This document shows, piece by piece, positions 50,776 through 59,749 of a DNA stretch of 64,000 nt. Made by a program: the position numbers and the translations under genes. The stretch comes from an uncultured Olsenella sp. (GTDB lineage: Bacteria > Actinomycetota > Coriobacteriia > Coriobacteriales > Atopobiaceae), in assembly GCA_934660915.1 (NCBI GenBank), contig CAKUIF010000001.1, positions 62,001 to 126,000 on the forward strand. The letters run 5' to 3'. Below the pieces are notes generated by a model. The model saw only the letters and a program-made list of their open reading frames with translations, did not search any database and was not told where the DNA came from. Position 1 is the stretch's first letter. Each line of letters begins with the position of its first letter.

Positions 50776-51342
50776 CTACCCCTCGAAGCCCACGTCCTTG
50801 AGGCGGCCGGAGCCGTCGGCGGCCTCGGTCGCGAGCTGGTCGCAGCGCTCGTTCTCCGCGTGGCCGGCGTGGCCCTTGACCCAGTGCCAGCGCACGTCGT
50901 GCGGCTCGCAGGCGGCGATGAGGCGGCGCCACAGGTCGACGTTCTTCACCGGCTGCTTGTTGGCGGTCTTCCAACCGCGCTTCTGCCAGCCGCCGATCCA
51001 GTTCTGCTTGAAGGCGTTGCAGACGTACTGCGAGTCGGTCGTGAAGTCGACGACGCAGGGGCGGCGCAGGGCCTCGAGCGCGACGATGGCGCCCATGAGC
51101 TCCATGCGGTTGTTGGTCGTGCGGTCGTAGCCGCAGGAGAACTCGCGCTCGTGCACGACGCCCGCCGGGTCGGTGTAGCGCAGAACCGACCCGTAGCCGC
51201 CGGGGCCGGGATTGCCGCGCGACGAGCCGTCCGACCAGGCCTCGACGTGCATCATCGCGCCGCCGCGCGCACCCACCTCCACGGGGGCGCCGGCGGCCAT
51301 GGCCTCGGGATGGCTCGCGGAGAAGTCGTTCCAGCCCGCCAC
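50776..51342 (-). CDS. rnhA: Ribonuclease HI
   Basis: A 188-residue RNase HI cutting RNA in RNA:DNA hybrids. The core begins VEAWSDGSSRGNPGPGGYG (first catalytic Asp), then TTNNRMELMGAIVALEAL (Glu), VDFTTDSQYVCNAF (Asp), and HWVKGHAGHAENERCDQLA (His and last Asp). A GTG start overlapping the polA stop and preceded by GGAGG gives a 30-residue unconserved extension; the ATGs at 51255 and 51252 match the usual family start but lack a site. Likely translated together with polA, a sensible pairing for primer removal. Confidence 0.93.
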   Translation of the reverse strand: MAGWNDFSASHPEAMAAGAPVEVGARGGAMMHVEAWSDGSSRGNPGPGGYGSVLRYTDPAGVVHEREFSCGYDRTTNNRMELMGAIVALEALRRPCVVDFTTDSQYVCNAFKQNWIGGWQKRGWKTANKQPVKNVDLWRRLIAACEPHDVRWHWVKGHAGHAENERCDQLATEAADGSGRLKDVGFEG

Positions 51343-54077
51343 TACTTGGCCTCCGCCCAGTTCTTGCCGAAGCTCACCTCGGCGATGAGGGGCACCTTGA
51401 GCTGGGCCACGCCCTCCATGGTCTCGCGCACGAGCGCGCTGGCGGCGTCGAGTTCGGAGGCAGGGACCTCAAGGTCCAACTCGTCGTGGATCTGCAGGAC
51501 GAGCCTGGAGCGCAGCCCCTCCTCGCGCAAGCGCCGCTCGACGCGCACCATGGCAATCTTTATGATGTCGGCTGCCGTGCCCTGCATGGGGTGGTTCATG
51601 GCGGTGCGCTCGCCGAAGGCGATGAGCTGCTTGTTTTTTTGGGCGAACTCGCGGATGTGGCGCTTGCGGCCGTACGCCGTGATAGCGTAGCCGCGCTCGT
51701 GGGCCAGGCGAACCGACTCGTCGAGGTAGGCGCGCACGCCGGGGTACGCCTCGAAGTAACGGTCGATCATCTGCTGGGCCTCTGCGCGCGGAATCTTGAG
51801 CGAGGAGGCCAGGCCGAAGGCCTGCTGGCCGTAGACGATGCCGAAGTTGACTGCCTTCGCGCGGCTGCGCAGCTGCGGGGTGACCTCCTCGACCGGCACG
51901 CCGAAGACGCGCGCGGCCGTGGCGGCGTGGAAGTCGGCGCCCGAGTTGAAGGCGGCGACCAGGTGCTCGTCGCCGCTCAGGTGGGCAAGCAGGCGCAGTT
52001 CGATCTGCGAGTAGTCGCAGGCAAGAAACACGCTGCCCTCGGGCACGGTGAACGCCTGGCGCACGCGGTGGCCGAGCTCGGAGCGGGTCGGGATGTTCTG
52101 GAGATTCGGCTCGGAGCTCGAGAGGCGGCCGGTGGCGGCCACGGTCTGGTTGAGCGTCGTGTGGATGCGCCCGTCGCCGCGCACGAGCCCGGGCAGCGCG
52201 TCGAGGTAGGTGGACTTGATCTTCGCGCGCTCGCGGTACTCGAGGACCTCGGCCACGATAGCGTGGTCGGCGGCGAGGTCTGCCAGGACCTTGGCGTTGG
52301 TGGAGTAGAAGCCGCGCTTGGTCTTCTTGAGGCCGAAGGTGGGCAGGCCGAGCACGTCGAAGAGCACGTGCGAGAGCTGCTGCGGCGAGTCGAGGTTGAA
52401 GTCCTCCCCCGCTTCCTCGCGGATGTGGGCGACCATGCCGGCGATCTCGGCGCCGAGCTCGGCGGACTGCTCGGACAGGATCGCCGGGTCGACGGCGAGG
52501 CCCGCGCGCTCCATCTGGGCGAGCACGGGCAGAAGCGGCATCTCGACCTCGTCGAAGAGCTTCTCGGAACCGTCCTGGGCCAGGCGCTCGCGCAGCGGCT
52601 CGGCAAGGCGGCGGGCGATCACGGCGTCGAGCGCGGCCTGTGGCAGCTCGTCTGTGACCTCGGGCACCTCGCAGGCGAGGTACTCGCGCGCGAGCGCGGC
52701 GGCGCTAAAGTCGTCCTTGTCGGACTCGAGCAGGTAGGCGGCGACGCCCGCGTCAAAGACGCGCGCGGGGTCGACGTCGGCGGCGCGGAAGGACTCGGGC
52801 TCGGCGGAGTCGATCGGCGATACGGCGTGGATCAGGCCCTTCACGTCGGCGGACGCCACGCGGCCCTCGGCAAAGAGCTGCGTGAGCGCGGCGTCGGCCG
52901 CGGCGCCCTCGAACTTGAGCAGGTCCTTCTTTGTGGAGACCCAAAGGACGCGCGAGAGGCCGAACAGCGCGCCGGCGGCACGGTCGTCCGCTGCGGCGGC
53001 GCCGACCCACTCGCCGTCCGCGAGCGCGCCGGCGAGCGCGGCCAGGGCGTCGTCGCCGGCAAGAGGCGCGGGGACCTCGAGCTCGCCCGCAGGGCCGCAG
53101 TCGCAGGCTCCCGCCGCGGGCTGCGCGCCTGCGGCCTTCGTAGCGGCCGCAACCTCGGCCGCATTGCCGCCGCCGAGCTTGACCAGGCGGCCCGTCATGC
53201 CCGTAAAGCCGAGCGCGCTGAAGGCGCGGACGACCTCGGTGGGGTCGAAGGTCGGGAACTTGGCGTCTGCGAGCTCGATCTGGATGGGGGCGTCCGTGCG
53301 GATCGTCGCGACCTTGCGGGAAAGAAGCGCGTCGTCGATGTGAGCGCGCAGGTTCTCGCCCATCTTTCCCTTGACCTCGTCGACATGCGCGACGACCTCG
53401 TCGAGGCTGCCGTACTGGACGATGAGGGCGGCGGCCTTCTTTGGCCCGATGCCGGGAACGCCGGGGATGTTGTCGGAGGTGTCGCCCTTGAGGCCGTAGA
53501 AGTCGGGCACGAGCTCGGGCGTGATGCCGTGGTAGAGGTCGTCGACGGACTCGGGCGTCATGATGACGACGTCCGAGACGCCCTTCTTTGTGCTGACAAT
53601 CTTCACGTTCTCGGTGGCGAGCTGGTACATGTCGCGGTCGCCGGTAAAGAGGAGCATCTCGTAGCCGGCAGCCTCGCCGCGGCGCGCGAGGGTGCCCAGG
53701 ATGTCGTCGCCCTCCCAGCCCTCGAGCTCGCAGACGGGCACGTCGAGGGCGGCGAGGAGCTCCTTGACCATGGGGAACTGCTCGTGCAGCGACGGGTCCA
53801 TCGGCGGGCGCTGGGCCTTGTACTGCGGGAGCATCTCCATACGGACGCGCGGTTTGCCGCGGTCGAAGGCGCAGATGACGCCGTCCGGCTTGAAGGTGCC
53901 GACCATCTTTATGAACATGTTGAAGAAGCCGAACAGCGCGTTGGTCGAGCGGCCGTCCGGCGCCGTCATCGGCTGGCGGATGGCGTGGAAGGCGCGGTGC
54001 ATGAGCGAGTTGCCGTCGATGACGGCGATGACGCGGCGCTGGCTCGGTGCGGCTGTGGCTTGGGTGGGCTCGGGCAT
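51342..54077 (-). CDS. polA: DNA polymerase I
   Basis: A 911-residue family A polymerase for repair and primer removal. The 5'-nuclease domain (1-290) has AVIDGNSLMHRAF, EGWEGDDILGTLA, FTGDRDMYQLA and LKGDTSDNIPGVPGIGPKKA. The 3'-5' exonuclease region (about 330-520) is Ala-rich and lacks the Asp-x-Glu metal motif, so proofreading is probably lost. The polymerase has motif A ACDYSQIELRLLAHLSG, motif B RAKAVNFGIVYGQQAFG and motif C QIHDELDLEVP. ATG at 54077 follows AGGAG; a longer frame upstream runs into a repeat array and is not used. Confidence 0.97.
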   Translation of the reverse strand: MPEPTQATAAPSQRRVIAVIDGNSLMHRAFHAIRQPMTAPDGRSTNALFGFFNMFIKMVGTFKPDGVICAFDRGKPRVRMEMLPQYKAQRPPMDPSLHEQFPMVKELLAALDVPVCELEGWEGDDILGTLARRGEAAGYEMLLFTGDRDMYQLATENVKIVSTKKGVSDVVIMTPESVDDLYHGITPELVPDFYGLKGDTSDNIPGVPGIGPKKAAALIVQYGSLDEVVAHVDEVKGKMGENLRAHIDDALLSRKVATIRTDAPIQIELADAKFPTFDPTEVVRAFSALGFTGMTGRLVKLGGGNAAEVAAATKAAGAQPAAGACDCGPAGELEVPAPLAGDDALAALAGALADGEWVGAAAADDRAAGALFGLSRVLWVSTKKDLLKFEGAAADAALTQLFAEGRVASADVKGLIHAVSPIDSAEPESFRAADVDPARVFDAGVAAYLLESDKDDFSAAALAREYLACEVPEVTDELPQAALDAVIARRLAEPLRERLAQDGSEKLFDEVEMPLLPVLAQMERAGLAVDPAILSEQSAELGAEIAGMVAHIREEAGEDFNLDSPQQLSHVLFDVLGLPTFGLKKTKRGFYSTNAKVLADLAADHAIVAEVLEYRERAKIKSTYLDALPGLVRGDGRIHTTLNQTVAATGRLSSSEPNLQNIPTRSELGHRVRQAFTVPEGSVFLACDYSQIELRLLAHLSGDEHLVAAFNSGADFHAATAARVFGVPVEEVTPQLRSRAKAVNFGIVYGQQAFGLASSLKIPRAEAQQMIDRYFEAYPGVRAYLDESVRLAHERGYAITAYGRKRHIREFAQKNKQLIAFGERTAMNHPMQGTAADIIKIAMVRVERRLREEGLRSRLVLQIHDELDLEVPASELDAASALVRETMEGVAQLKVPLIAEVSFGKNWAEAK

Positions 54078-54196
54078 GAGGTCTCCTAATCGTTCGAGTG
54101 CCCCCATTGTACCCGGCCGGCGGGACACGAAGGAGGCGCGGCTGCGGCGGGGCGGCCACGCTTCTTGCCGGCACTTCTTGCCGTGTTGGCGGGCGT

Positions 54197-54377
54197 GAGG
54201 AGAAACCCCAAGTTCCAGCCGTCGAGCAGGCGGGCGCGCTAAGAAAACGCAGGTTCCAGCCCCTCGCGCGCGGCTGGAACCTGGCACTTCTTAGCAAATT
54301 GCCGCTCGAGAGGGCTGGAACTCGCGATTTCTGAGCGCTCGCGGGGACCGCGGAGCTGGAACCTGAGGTTTCTGAGC
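54197..54377. repeat. Inverted repeat array L4, between polA and the MATE gene
   Basis: Two plus copies (start 54197 and 54238) and three minus copies (end 54295, 54336, 54377), each 41 bp from its neighbour. Units belong to the family around nuclease C but read GTTCCAGCC rather than GTCCCAGCC. No nuclease gene is adjacent; the nearest paralogue (D, 3.6 kb away) carries a different repeat family. Confidence 0.92.
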
Positions 54378-54426
54378 GCCCCGCACCGAGCCGCAGCGCC
54401 AGCCGCGCCCGGAGCGCACTTCTTGC

Positions 54427-55806
54427 CTAAGCCGAGAGGTTGCGCTCCTCGTGGTCCTTCGCGTGGTCGAGCCAGTGCCCGAACCGGTAGTAGATGATGA
54501 ACGCGATGCCCGTGGTGATCCACGTGATGGGGTAGCTCAGCAGCGTCATGTGCAGCGTGTGGTTGAGCGGCACCACGCCGAGCTGCCAGATCACGCGCAG
54601 AAGGCAGGAGCCGGTGAGCACGATAATCATGGGGCGTAGGCTCTCGCCGGCGCCGCGGATGGTACCGGAGATGTTGTCGTAGAGCGAGTACACCACGTAG
54701 AACGGCCCGACGTACCACATGACCTGGGCCGTGAGCTCGGCGATCTCGGGGTCGTTGATAAAGAACCCGGCCAGCCCGCGCACGTTGGCAAGAAGGACCG
54801 CGGAGATCGAGCCCACCACCAGAGCCGTGAGGCACAGCGCGTTTTTAAGGCCTCGGCGCATGCGCTCGTAGTTTCGCGCGCCGAAGTTCTGCGCGCTGAA
54901 GGTGGTCACGGCCACGCCCAGGGCCTCGGAGACCATCCAGATGATGGCGTCGATACGCCCGCACAAGCCGAACGCCGTCACCACGGTGGAGCCGAAGGAG
55001 TTGACGGTGGACTGCGTGATGATGTTGGAGACGGAGTAGCAGGACGCCTGAAGGCCCAGCGGAAGACCCGTGCGAAGCATGACGCGGCAGATACCGGGGT
55101 CGATGCAAAGGCGGCGCAGGTCGAGGCGCCACGGCCCGTCGACGTGCGTAAGTCGCACGAGCGTGACGACGCAGCCCCACGCGAGCGAGAGCGCCGTGGC
55201 CAGGCCGGCGCCGGCGGCCTCCATGTGGAACCCGATGACAAAGACGGCGTCGAGGACGATGTTGACCACACAGGTCGACGCCACGATGATGGACGGCGAG
55301 CGGGTGTCGCCCACCGAGCGCTGCACGGCGGAGCCCGTGTTGTACACGATGGAGAAGACCATCGCCCCGAAGTAGATCCTGACGAAGGCGAGCGACTCGC
55401 CCATGAGGTCGGCGGGCGTGCCCATGAGCCGCAGGATGGGGTCGGCGAGCAGGCTGCCGAGCACCGAGACGGCGATGCCGCCCACGAGCGCGATGGTCAT
55501 GGCCGTGTGGACGGAGGCCGAGAGGCGCTCCTCGTCGTGCGCGCCGAAGTACTGGCTGCACACCACGGCGAAGCCCGTGCCCATGCCCACCGAGAAGCCC
55601 ACGGCGAGGTCGACGAGCGGGGCCGTTGCCTGAATGCCGCCGAGCGCCGCCTTGCCCGCGAACTGGCCGACCACGAAGGTGTTGACCAGCGAGTAGGCCT
55701 CCTGGAAGAACGACGAGAAGAAAACGGGCACGCACAAAAGCAAAAGCTGCTTCCAGATCACGCCCTCCGTGACGTCGAGCGAACCCGACTTACCGCGATT
55801 AGCCAC
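54427..55806 (-). CDS. MATE family efflux transporter
   Basis: A 459-residue polytopic antiporter of the MATE family (DinF/NorM-like subgroups), with about twelve hydrophobic helices in two similar halves. The N-terminal half contains SLVNTFVVGQFAGKAALGGIQATAPLV and MGTGFAVVCSQYFGAHDEERL. The second half starts near ICRVMLRTGLPLGLQASCYSVSNII and has TTFSAQNFGARNYERM. GTG start at 55806 with GGGGAG upstream. Substrate not predictable. Confidence 0.92.
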   Translation of the reverse strand: MANRGKSGSLDVTEGVIWKQLLLLCVPVFFSSFFQEAYSLVNTFVVGQFAGKAALGGIQATAPLVDLAVGFSVGMGTGFAVVCSQYFGAHDEERLSASVHTAMTIALVGGIAVSVLGSLLADPILRLMGTPADLMGESLAFVRIYFGAMVFSIVYNTGSAVQRSVGDTRSPSIIVASTCVVNIVLDAVFVIGFHMEAAGAGLATALSLAWGCVVTLVRLTHVDGPWRLDLRRLCIDPGICRVMLRTGLPLGLQASCYSVSNIITQSTVNSFGSTVVTAFGLCGRIDAIIWMVSEALGVAVTTFSAQNFGARNYERMRRGLKNALCLTALVVGSISAVLLANVRGLAGFFINDPEIAELTAQVMWYVGPFYVVYSLYDNISGTIRGAGESLRPMIIVLTGSCLLRVIWQLGVVPLNHTLHMTLLSYPITWITTGIAFIIYYRFGHWLDHAKDHEERNLSA

Positions 55807-56007
55807 GCGCTTCTCCCCACTCGTTCATACATGTATTTTTGAATTATTACGAGATTGTAGGACACCTCTTCCGGCGTTGGAAGGGCCAAAGCGATCCATG
55901 GAGGGAAGCCCACAACACGTTGCTATTTGGCGCGTTTTTCCGGGGGCGCGACGACGCCTGCTAGAATGGGCGCCGGAAAACCGCGCATCGCCCGAGGGGG
56001 ACAACAC

Positions 56008-56844
56008 ATGCAGGACTACACCGCCGACCAAAGCCTCGCTAACATCAAGCTCCTAGCCGTGGACATGGACCTCACGCTGCTGGCCGATGACGGGAGCATG
56101 CCCGACGGCATGGCCGAGCGCGTCCGCGCGCTCGCCGACGCCGGGGTCGTGTTCTGCCCCGCGAGCGGGCGGCCCGTCCCCACCCTCTTGCTCGGATTCT
56201 CGGGCTGCGAGGACACGATCGCCGTCTGCGGCGACAACGGCGGCAACGTGCTGTACCGCGGCGAGGTCGTCTACCGCGACCGCCTCGAGCCCGCGCTCTG
56301 GCGCGAGGTCGCCGCGCGCGCCGTGGCCGCGGGCGACAACGTTCCCGTGCTCTGCTGCTACGACCACGCCACCTGCCTGTGGCGCGACCGAGCCCACTAT
56401 GCGGGCATCCACAAGTACTACAAGGAGATCCGCTGGGTCGACTCCTACGACGAGGTGGCCGACGAGTCGAACAAGTTCAGCCTGCTCTTCCCCGCATACG
56501 ACGCCGAGCCGGCGTTCCGCGACATCTATCAGCCCGAGTTCGGCGAGCGCCTCTACGCCACGAACGCCGGACGCGAGTGGATCGACTTCATGAACCTCGG
56601 CGTGTCCAAGGGCGAGGGCATCGCGCATCTCTGTGAGAGCCTCGGCATCGACATCGCAGACGCAGCCGCCGTGGGCGACACCTACAACGACATCCCCATG
56701 CTCGAGAAAGTCGGCCACAGCTTTATCGTCGCCAACGCCGAGTCCCACATGGAGGCGCACGCCCGCTTCCGCGTGCCGTCCAACAACGACCGCGGCGTCG
56801 CCGTCCTCATCGACGCGATCCTCGCCGCGAAGGCGCGGGCTTAG
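56008..56844 (+). CDS. HAD-IIB (Cof-type) phosphatase
   Basis: A 278-residue haloacid dehalogenase-family hydrolase, Cof/YidA type, acting on small phosphorylated metabolites. Motif I is KLLAVDMDLTLLADDG (nucleophile Asp near 18), motif II FCPASGRP, the IIB cap spans about 85-200, and motif IV is AAVGDTYNDIPMLEKVGHS. ATG at 56008 follows GAGGGGG; an upstream in-frame ATG has none. A -10-like TAGAAT lies near 55963. Confidence 0.92.
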   Translation: MQDYTADQSLANIKLLAVDMDLTLLADDGSMPDGMAERVRALADAGVVFCPASGRPVPTLLLGFSGCEDTIAVCGDNGGNVLYRGEVVYRDRLEPALWREVAARAVAAGDNVPVLCCYDHATCLWRDRAHYAGIHKYYKEIRWVDSYDEVADESNKFSLLFPAYDAEPAFRDIYQPEFGERLYATNAGREWIDFMNLGVSKGEGIAHLCESLGIDIADAAAVGDTYNDIPMLEKVGHSFIVANAESHMEAHARFRVPSNNDRGVAVLIDAILAAKARA

Positions 56845-56962
56845 GGGGCTTCGCCCTCGCCCGGCGCGGGTCGGCGCGTCGTTTTAAGGGACAAATTAGC
56901 CCTTCTCCTTGGGTGCGGATTGCTATACCTGCGTCAGCGGGACCTTTGCACAGGTCTCCTTT

Positions 56963-57110
56963 ACGAAAAAGTACGCGAAGTCGGTATCCTTTTTTTGAAA
57001 TCTCGAGTAGCCGCAGTGTTTGAGCTCAGATTTCATGCTGTTTTCTGCTTTCGAAGGGGGGTCTACTCGCACTTTCCGAAATGGGATACCGACTTCGCAT
57101 GTTTTTCGTC
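56963..57110. repeat. Long inverted repeat with 50-bp arms (orphan)
   Basis: Arms 56963-57012 and 57061-57110 match as inverse complements at about 80%, with blocks ACGAAAAA, GCGAAGTCGGTATCC and CGAGTAG exact. A second small pair, TGAAATCT/AGATTTCA, is nested inside. The sequence is AT-richer than its surroundings. No gene lies within. No nuclease paralogue is adjacent. Confidence 0.8.
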
Positions 57111-57191
57111 AACGACAGTTCGAAACGGCCTCGATGCCGCCAAAACGAGCTTGCCGCACGGGTTACCGAAGTTCACTAAGACAGCCTTGTC

Positions 57192-57293
57192 CTAGACAAG
57201 CGCCGAGGCGCAGCCGCTCGACACATCCAGAAGGCGCATGCGCCTGGGCTTTACGGTCAGGTTGTGAAAGTCACGCTCGTCGCGCACGGAGAA
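57192..57293 (-). pseudogene. C-terminal remnant of an unknown gene
   Basis: A 33-codon open stretch reading FSVRDERDFHNLTVKPRR followed by a short hydrophobic end and a stop at 57192. It has a coding-like composition but is cut by a stop (57294-57296) and has no start. Family not recognised. The stretch 57300-57380 holds only two AATCAGCCAGTTCCC direct repeats, 34 bp apart. Confidence 0.3.
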
Positions 57294-57382
57294 CTAAAGA
57301 CGCCGTTTTTGATGAGGTTTACAAAAATCAGCCAGTTCCCAACACCGTCAGAATACAAGAATCAGCCAGTTCCCGCGCATCG

Positions 57383-57559
57383 CTAGCACAAGGACATGAG
57401 TTCCACGAGGCGCTCAGGAGTGTCGAGCGCGCGCTCGTTCCTGAGGGATGCCTGAGCTACAAGTGGAGCTTGCCGGTCCTCAAGGTCGCGCGAGAACACC
57501 TCGCCAGATTCACAGAGTTGCTCGTCGAAGCCGACGAATAGCGCCCACTCAACTCGCTC
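57383..57559 (-). pseudogene. Gene remnant, homologous to the one at 60593
   Basis: A 58-codon open stretch without a start, bounded by TAG at 57560. It contains GEVFSRDLEDRQAPLVAQAS and ends DTPERLVELMSLC. The sequence at 60593-60823 carries AVFSRDLENRQIRLIIQAS and DIPERLMEFIVPLL, clearly the same family. Both copies look like 3' ends of a lost gene. Function unknown. Confidence 0.5.
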
Positions 57560-57571
57560 CTATCACTACGC

Positions 57572-58159
57572 TCAGCCCCTCCGATAAAAGTGGAAATCGC
57601 AGCAGTTACCGCCGTAGCCAAGGGTCTTCGTGCGCGAGAAGCCCATCTTTCTAAGGCCTCCGTAGTTCACGTCGTCGACATCGCAGAACAGCGGGCATAG
57701 CTCGGGGCAGCCGTTCTCCACGCACGCATCGTGCCAGAGGCACTTCGTGATCCGGGCGTCGAAGAAGTCGCGCCCGTGGGATTGCGTGCTTTCCCACAGG
57801 TCGGAGGTCCCCATGACGCGCAGAAACACGCGCTTGTATATGGCAAAGAACCCGGGAACGGCCTGCATGCTGGCCGTGGAGGCATGCTTCTGCGCCGCCA
57901 CCACGTCCATCATGTAGCCGCACATGAGCTTGGCCGCCTCCTCGCTGGAGGAAGCCTGCTCATTGAGGGCCTTGAACAGCGCGATGCGCGGGAGAATCGT
58001 CTGCTCGAGCGTCTCCATCTGGTTTTTCGTCTTGCCGGAAGTCCCGGCGATGAGCCCATCGAGCAGCTCGGACTGGCGCGCGAGCAGCTCGCTCGCCGCG
58101 TCTTGGCCAAGCTGCTCAACCAGGTATTTCTCGATATCCCCCTGCTGCTTGATGGCCAT
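57572..58159 (-). CDS. L-2-amino-thiazoline-4-carboxylate hydrolase family protein
   Basis: A 195-residue protein matching the ATC-hydrolase family by its C-terminal pattern: FDARITKCLWHDACVENGCPE, LCPLFCDVDDVNYGGLRKMGFSRT and TLGYGGNCCDFHF, with several conserved Cys and Asp residues. The N-terminal half is helical. ATG at 58159 follows GGGGAGG. The founding enzyme opens a thiazoline ring toward cysteine, but most members are uncharacterised, so substrate is uncertain. Confidence 0.8.
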   Translation of the reverse strand: MAIKQQGDIEKYLVEQLGQDAASELLARQSELLDGLIAGTSGKTKNQMETLEQTILPRIALFKALNEQASSSEEAAKLMCGYMMDVVAAQKHASTASMQAVPGFFAIYKRVFLRVMGTSDLWESTQSHGRDFFDARITKCLWHDACVENGCPELCPLFCDVDDVNYGGLRKMGFSRTKTLGYGGNCCDFHFYRRG

Positions 58160-58397
58160 AGCGCCGTCCTCCCCTTCTTTGCGCGCGGCCTCAAGGCGCG
58201 CCTCGAGAAGATAGTTTAGCACGGTTAACTTTTTCAGAAGCAAAAAGCCAGGCGCCCTCGCGTCCCCGGAAACGGCGCCGGGGCCACCTGCCGCGCGGAG
58301 CAAATCGCCGGCCGCCCGCCGAGAAGAAAATGCGGGGAATACCCCCATCTTCCAAACTATGAACAGCAGTGTTTACCAGCTAGAGAAAGGACGTGCC

Positions 58398-59174
58398 ATG
58401 CGATTTGAGGGAAAGAGCGTCGTCGTAACCGGTGCCAGCTCAGGTATGGGCCGCCAGATCGCCTACGACTTCGCCAAGGAAGGTGCGACGGTCGTCGCCG
58501 TCGCCCGCCGCGAAAAGCGCCTCGCCGAGCTCGCCGCCCAGGTAGAGGCCGATGGCCTGCCCGGCACAATCTTGCCTTACGTGGGCGACGTCTCCGCGCG
58601 CGAGACGAACGAAGGCATGATCGACTTCGCCGTTGAGAAGTGCGGCAAGCTTGATATCCTCGTCAACAATGCCGGCATCATGGATGGCTTCGAGCCCATC
58701 GGCAACATCTCGGACGAGCGCTGGGACAAGGTATTCGCCGTCAACGTCAAGGGTCCCATGTATGCCATGCGCAAGGCTGTTCAGGTGATGCTCGGCCAGG
58801 AGACGAAGGGCAACATCGTCAACGTTGCCTCCATCGGCGGCACTAACGGCGCCCGCGCCGGCGCGGCCTACACCGCCTCCAAGCACGCACTCGTCGGAAT
58901 GACCGAGAACACCGGCTACATGTACGCGCACGAGGGAATCCGCTGCAACGCCATCTGCCCCGGTGGCGTCGAGACCGAGATCGGTGGCTCGATGATGGCG
59001 GACTCCGGTATCGACCAGTTTGGAATGGGTCGTGCCATGGCAGGCCTCGATAAGGACATCCGCACAGGCAAGCCCGAGGAGCTTGCCGCCGCAGTGCTGT
59101 TCGTCGCAAGCGACGCGGCATCGTTCATGACGGGCTCCTGCGTCAAGGTCGACGGCGGCGTAAGCGTCAACTAA
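58398..59174 (+). CDS. SDR family oxidoreductase
   Basis: A 258-residue classical short-chain dehydrogenase/reductase. The cofactor loop is VVTGASSGMGRQIAYDF (residues 7-23), then LVNNAGIMDG near 88. The catalytic Ser/Tyr/Lys region includes NVASIGGTNGARAGAAYTASKHALVGMT (Tyr near 156). IRCNAICPGGVETEI and the closing FMTGSCVKVDGGVSVN are family-typical. ATG at 58398 follows GAAAGGA. Substrate unknown; resemblance to FabG or hydroxysteroid-type reductases cannot be settled. Confidence 0.92.
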   Translation: MRFEGKSVVVTGASSGMGRQIAYDFAKEGATVVAVARREKRLAELAAQVEADGLPGTILPYVGDVSARETNEGMIDFAVEKCGKLDILVNNAGIMDGFEPIGNISDERWDKVFAVNVKGPMYAMRKAVQVMLGQETKGNIVNVASIGGTNGARAGAAYTASKHALVGMTENTGYMYAHEGIRCNAICPGGVETEIGGSMMADSGIDQFGMGRAMAGLDKDIRTGKPEELAAAVLFVASDAASFMTGSCVKVDGGVSVN

Positions 59175-59201
59175 CAGCCCCGTCCTCAGCAGTAAGCCAT
59201 C

Positions 59202-59243
59202 GAGCGCGCAACGAGCACAAGCTCGTTGCGCGCTCTTTCGTTT
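59202..59243 (+). terminator. Terminator after SDR gene
   Basis: GAGCGCGCAACGAG pairs with CTCGTTGCGCGCTC (14 bp) around a short loop, followed by TTTCGTTT. Confidence 0.9.
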
Positions 59244-59371
59244 AGATGAAGCGTCGACGGCCCATCTGGTAAAAGCACCTCTTTCCGCCCAAAAGCGAAT
59301 ACTGCGCAAGCGATTGCTTTACATGCTATACACTAGTTGCAACAGGAAAGCCATAAAGGGAAGGTGGTCCC

Positions 59372-59749
59372 ATGGCACTTGCAGCGCAAGTCAACGCTCG
59401 CATCGACCCCGAGCTTAAGCGCTCGGGCGATAAGGGGCTCGCCGCCGCGGGCATCTCCCCCACCGAGGGGGTGCGGGCGCTCTACGAGCTCGCCTCCCTC
59501 TACGCAAAAAAGCCCCGCAAGCTTATCGCCGCGCTTTACCCGAAGGCAGAAGAGCAAGCGGAGAAGACGGCGGCCGACGCAAGAGCACGCAAGCTGAAGT
59601 TGATCGACGAAGGTGCCTCGATTGTGGCCGACGCCCGCGCCGAGCTCGGCATCAGCGCATCACCGAGCGCCATAGCGCCTTCGTTCGACGACCTCGTCGA
59701 ACGTGCATACGACGATAAATACGGCGCGTTCATGAGATGGCCGGAATGA
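59372..59749 (+). CDS. RelB/DinJ-type antitoxin
   Basis: A 125-residue protein whose N-terminal 45 residues fit the RelB/DinJ ribbon-helix-helix pattern: VNARIDPELKRSGDKGLAAAGISPTEGVRALYEL. The rest is a charged helix that would wrap the toxin. It follows AAGGGAAGGTGG. Its stop overlaps the PIN-domain gene start by 4 bp (ATGA), the usual toxin-antitoxin arrangement. It probably autoregulates through the upstream region (59244-59371), where no other gene is seen. Confidence 0.82.
   Translation: MALAAQVNARIDPELKRSGDKGLAAAGISPTEGVRALYELASLYAKKPRKLIAALYPKAEEQAEKTAADARARKLKLIDEGASIVADARAELGISASPSAIAPSFDDLVERAYDDKYGAFMRWPE

Noticed and set aside
51486..54089. 867-codon plus-strand frame opposite polA
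   Set aside because: Antisense shadow; polA has every catalytic motif.
52753..54297. 514-codon minus-strand frame overlapping polA
   Set aside because: Arg/Pro-rich out-of-frame shadow of polA that runs into array L4.
57020..57541. 173-codon plus-strand frame
   Set aside because: It begins inside the inverted repeat and is Arg/Ser-rich with no family signal; the minus strand carries recognisable gene remnants over the same interval.
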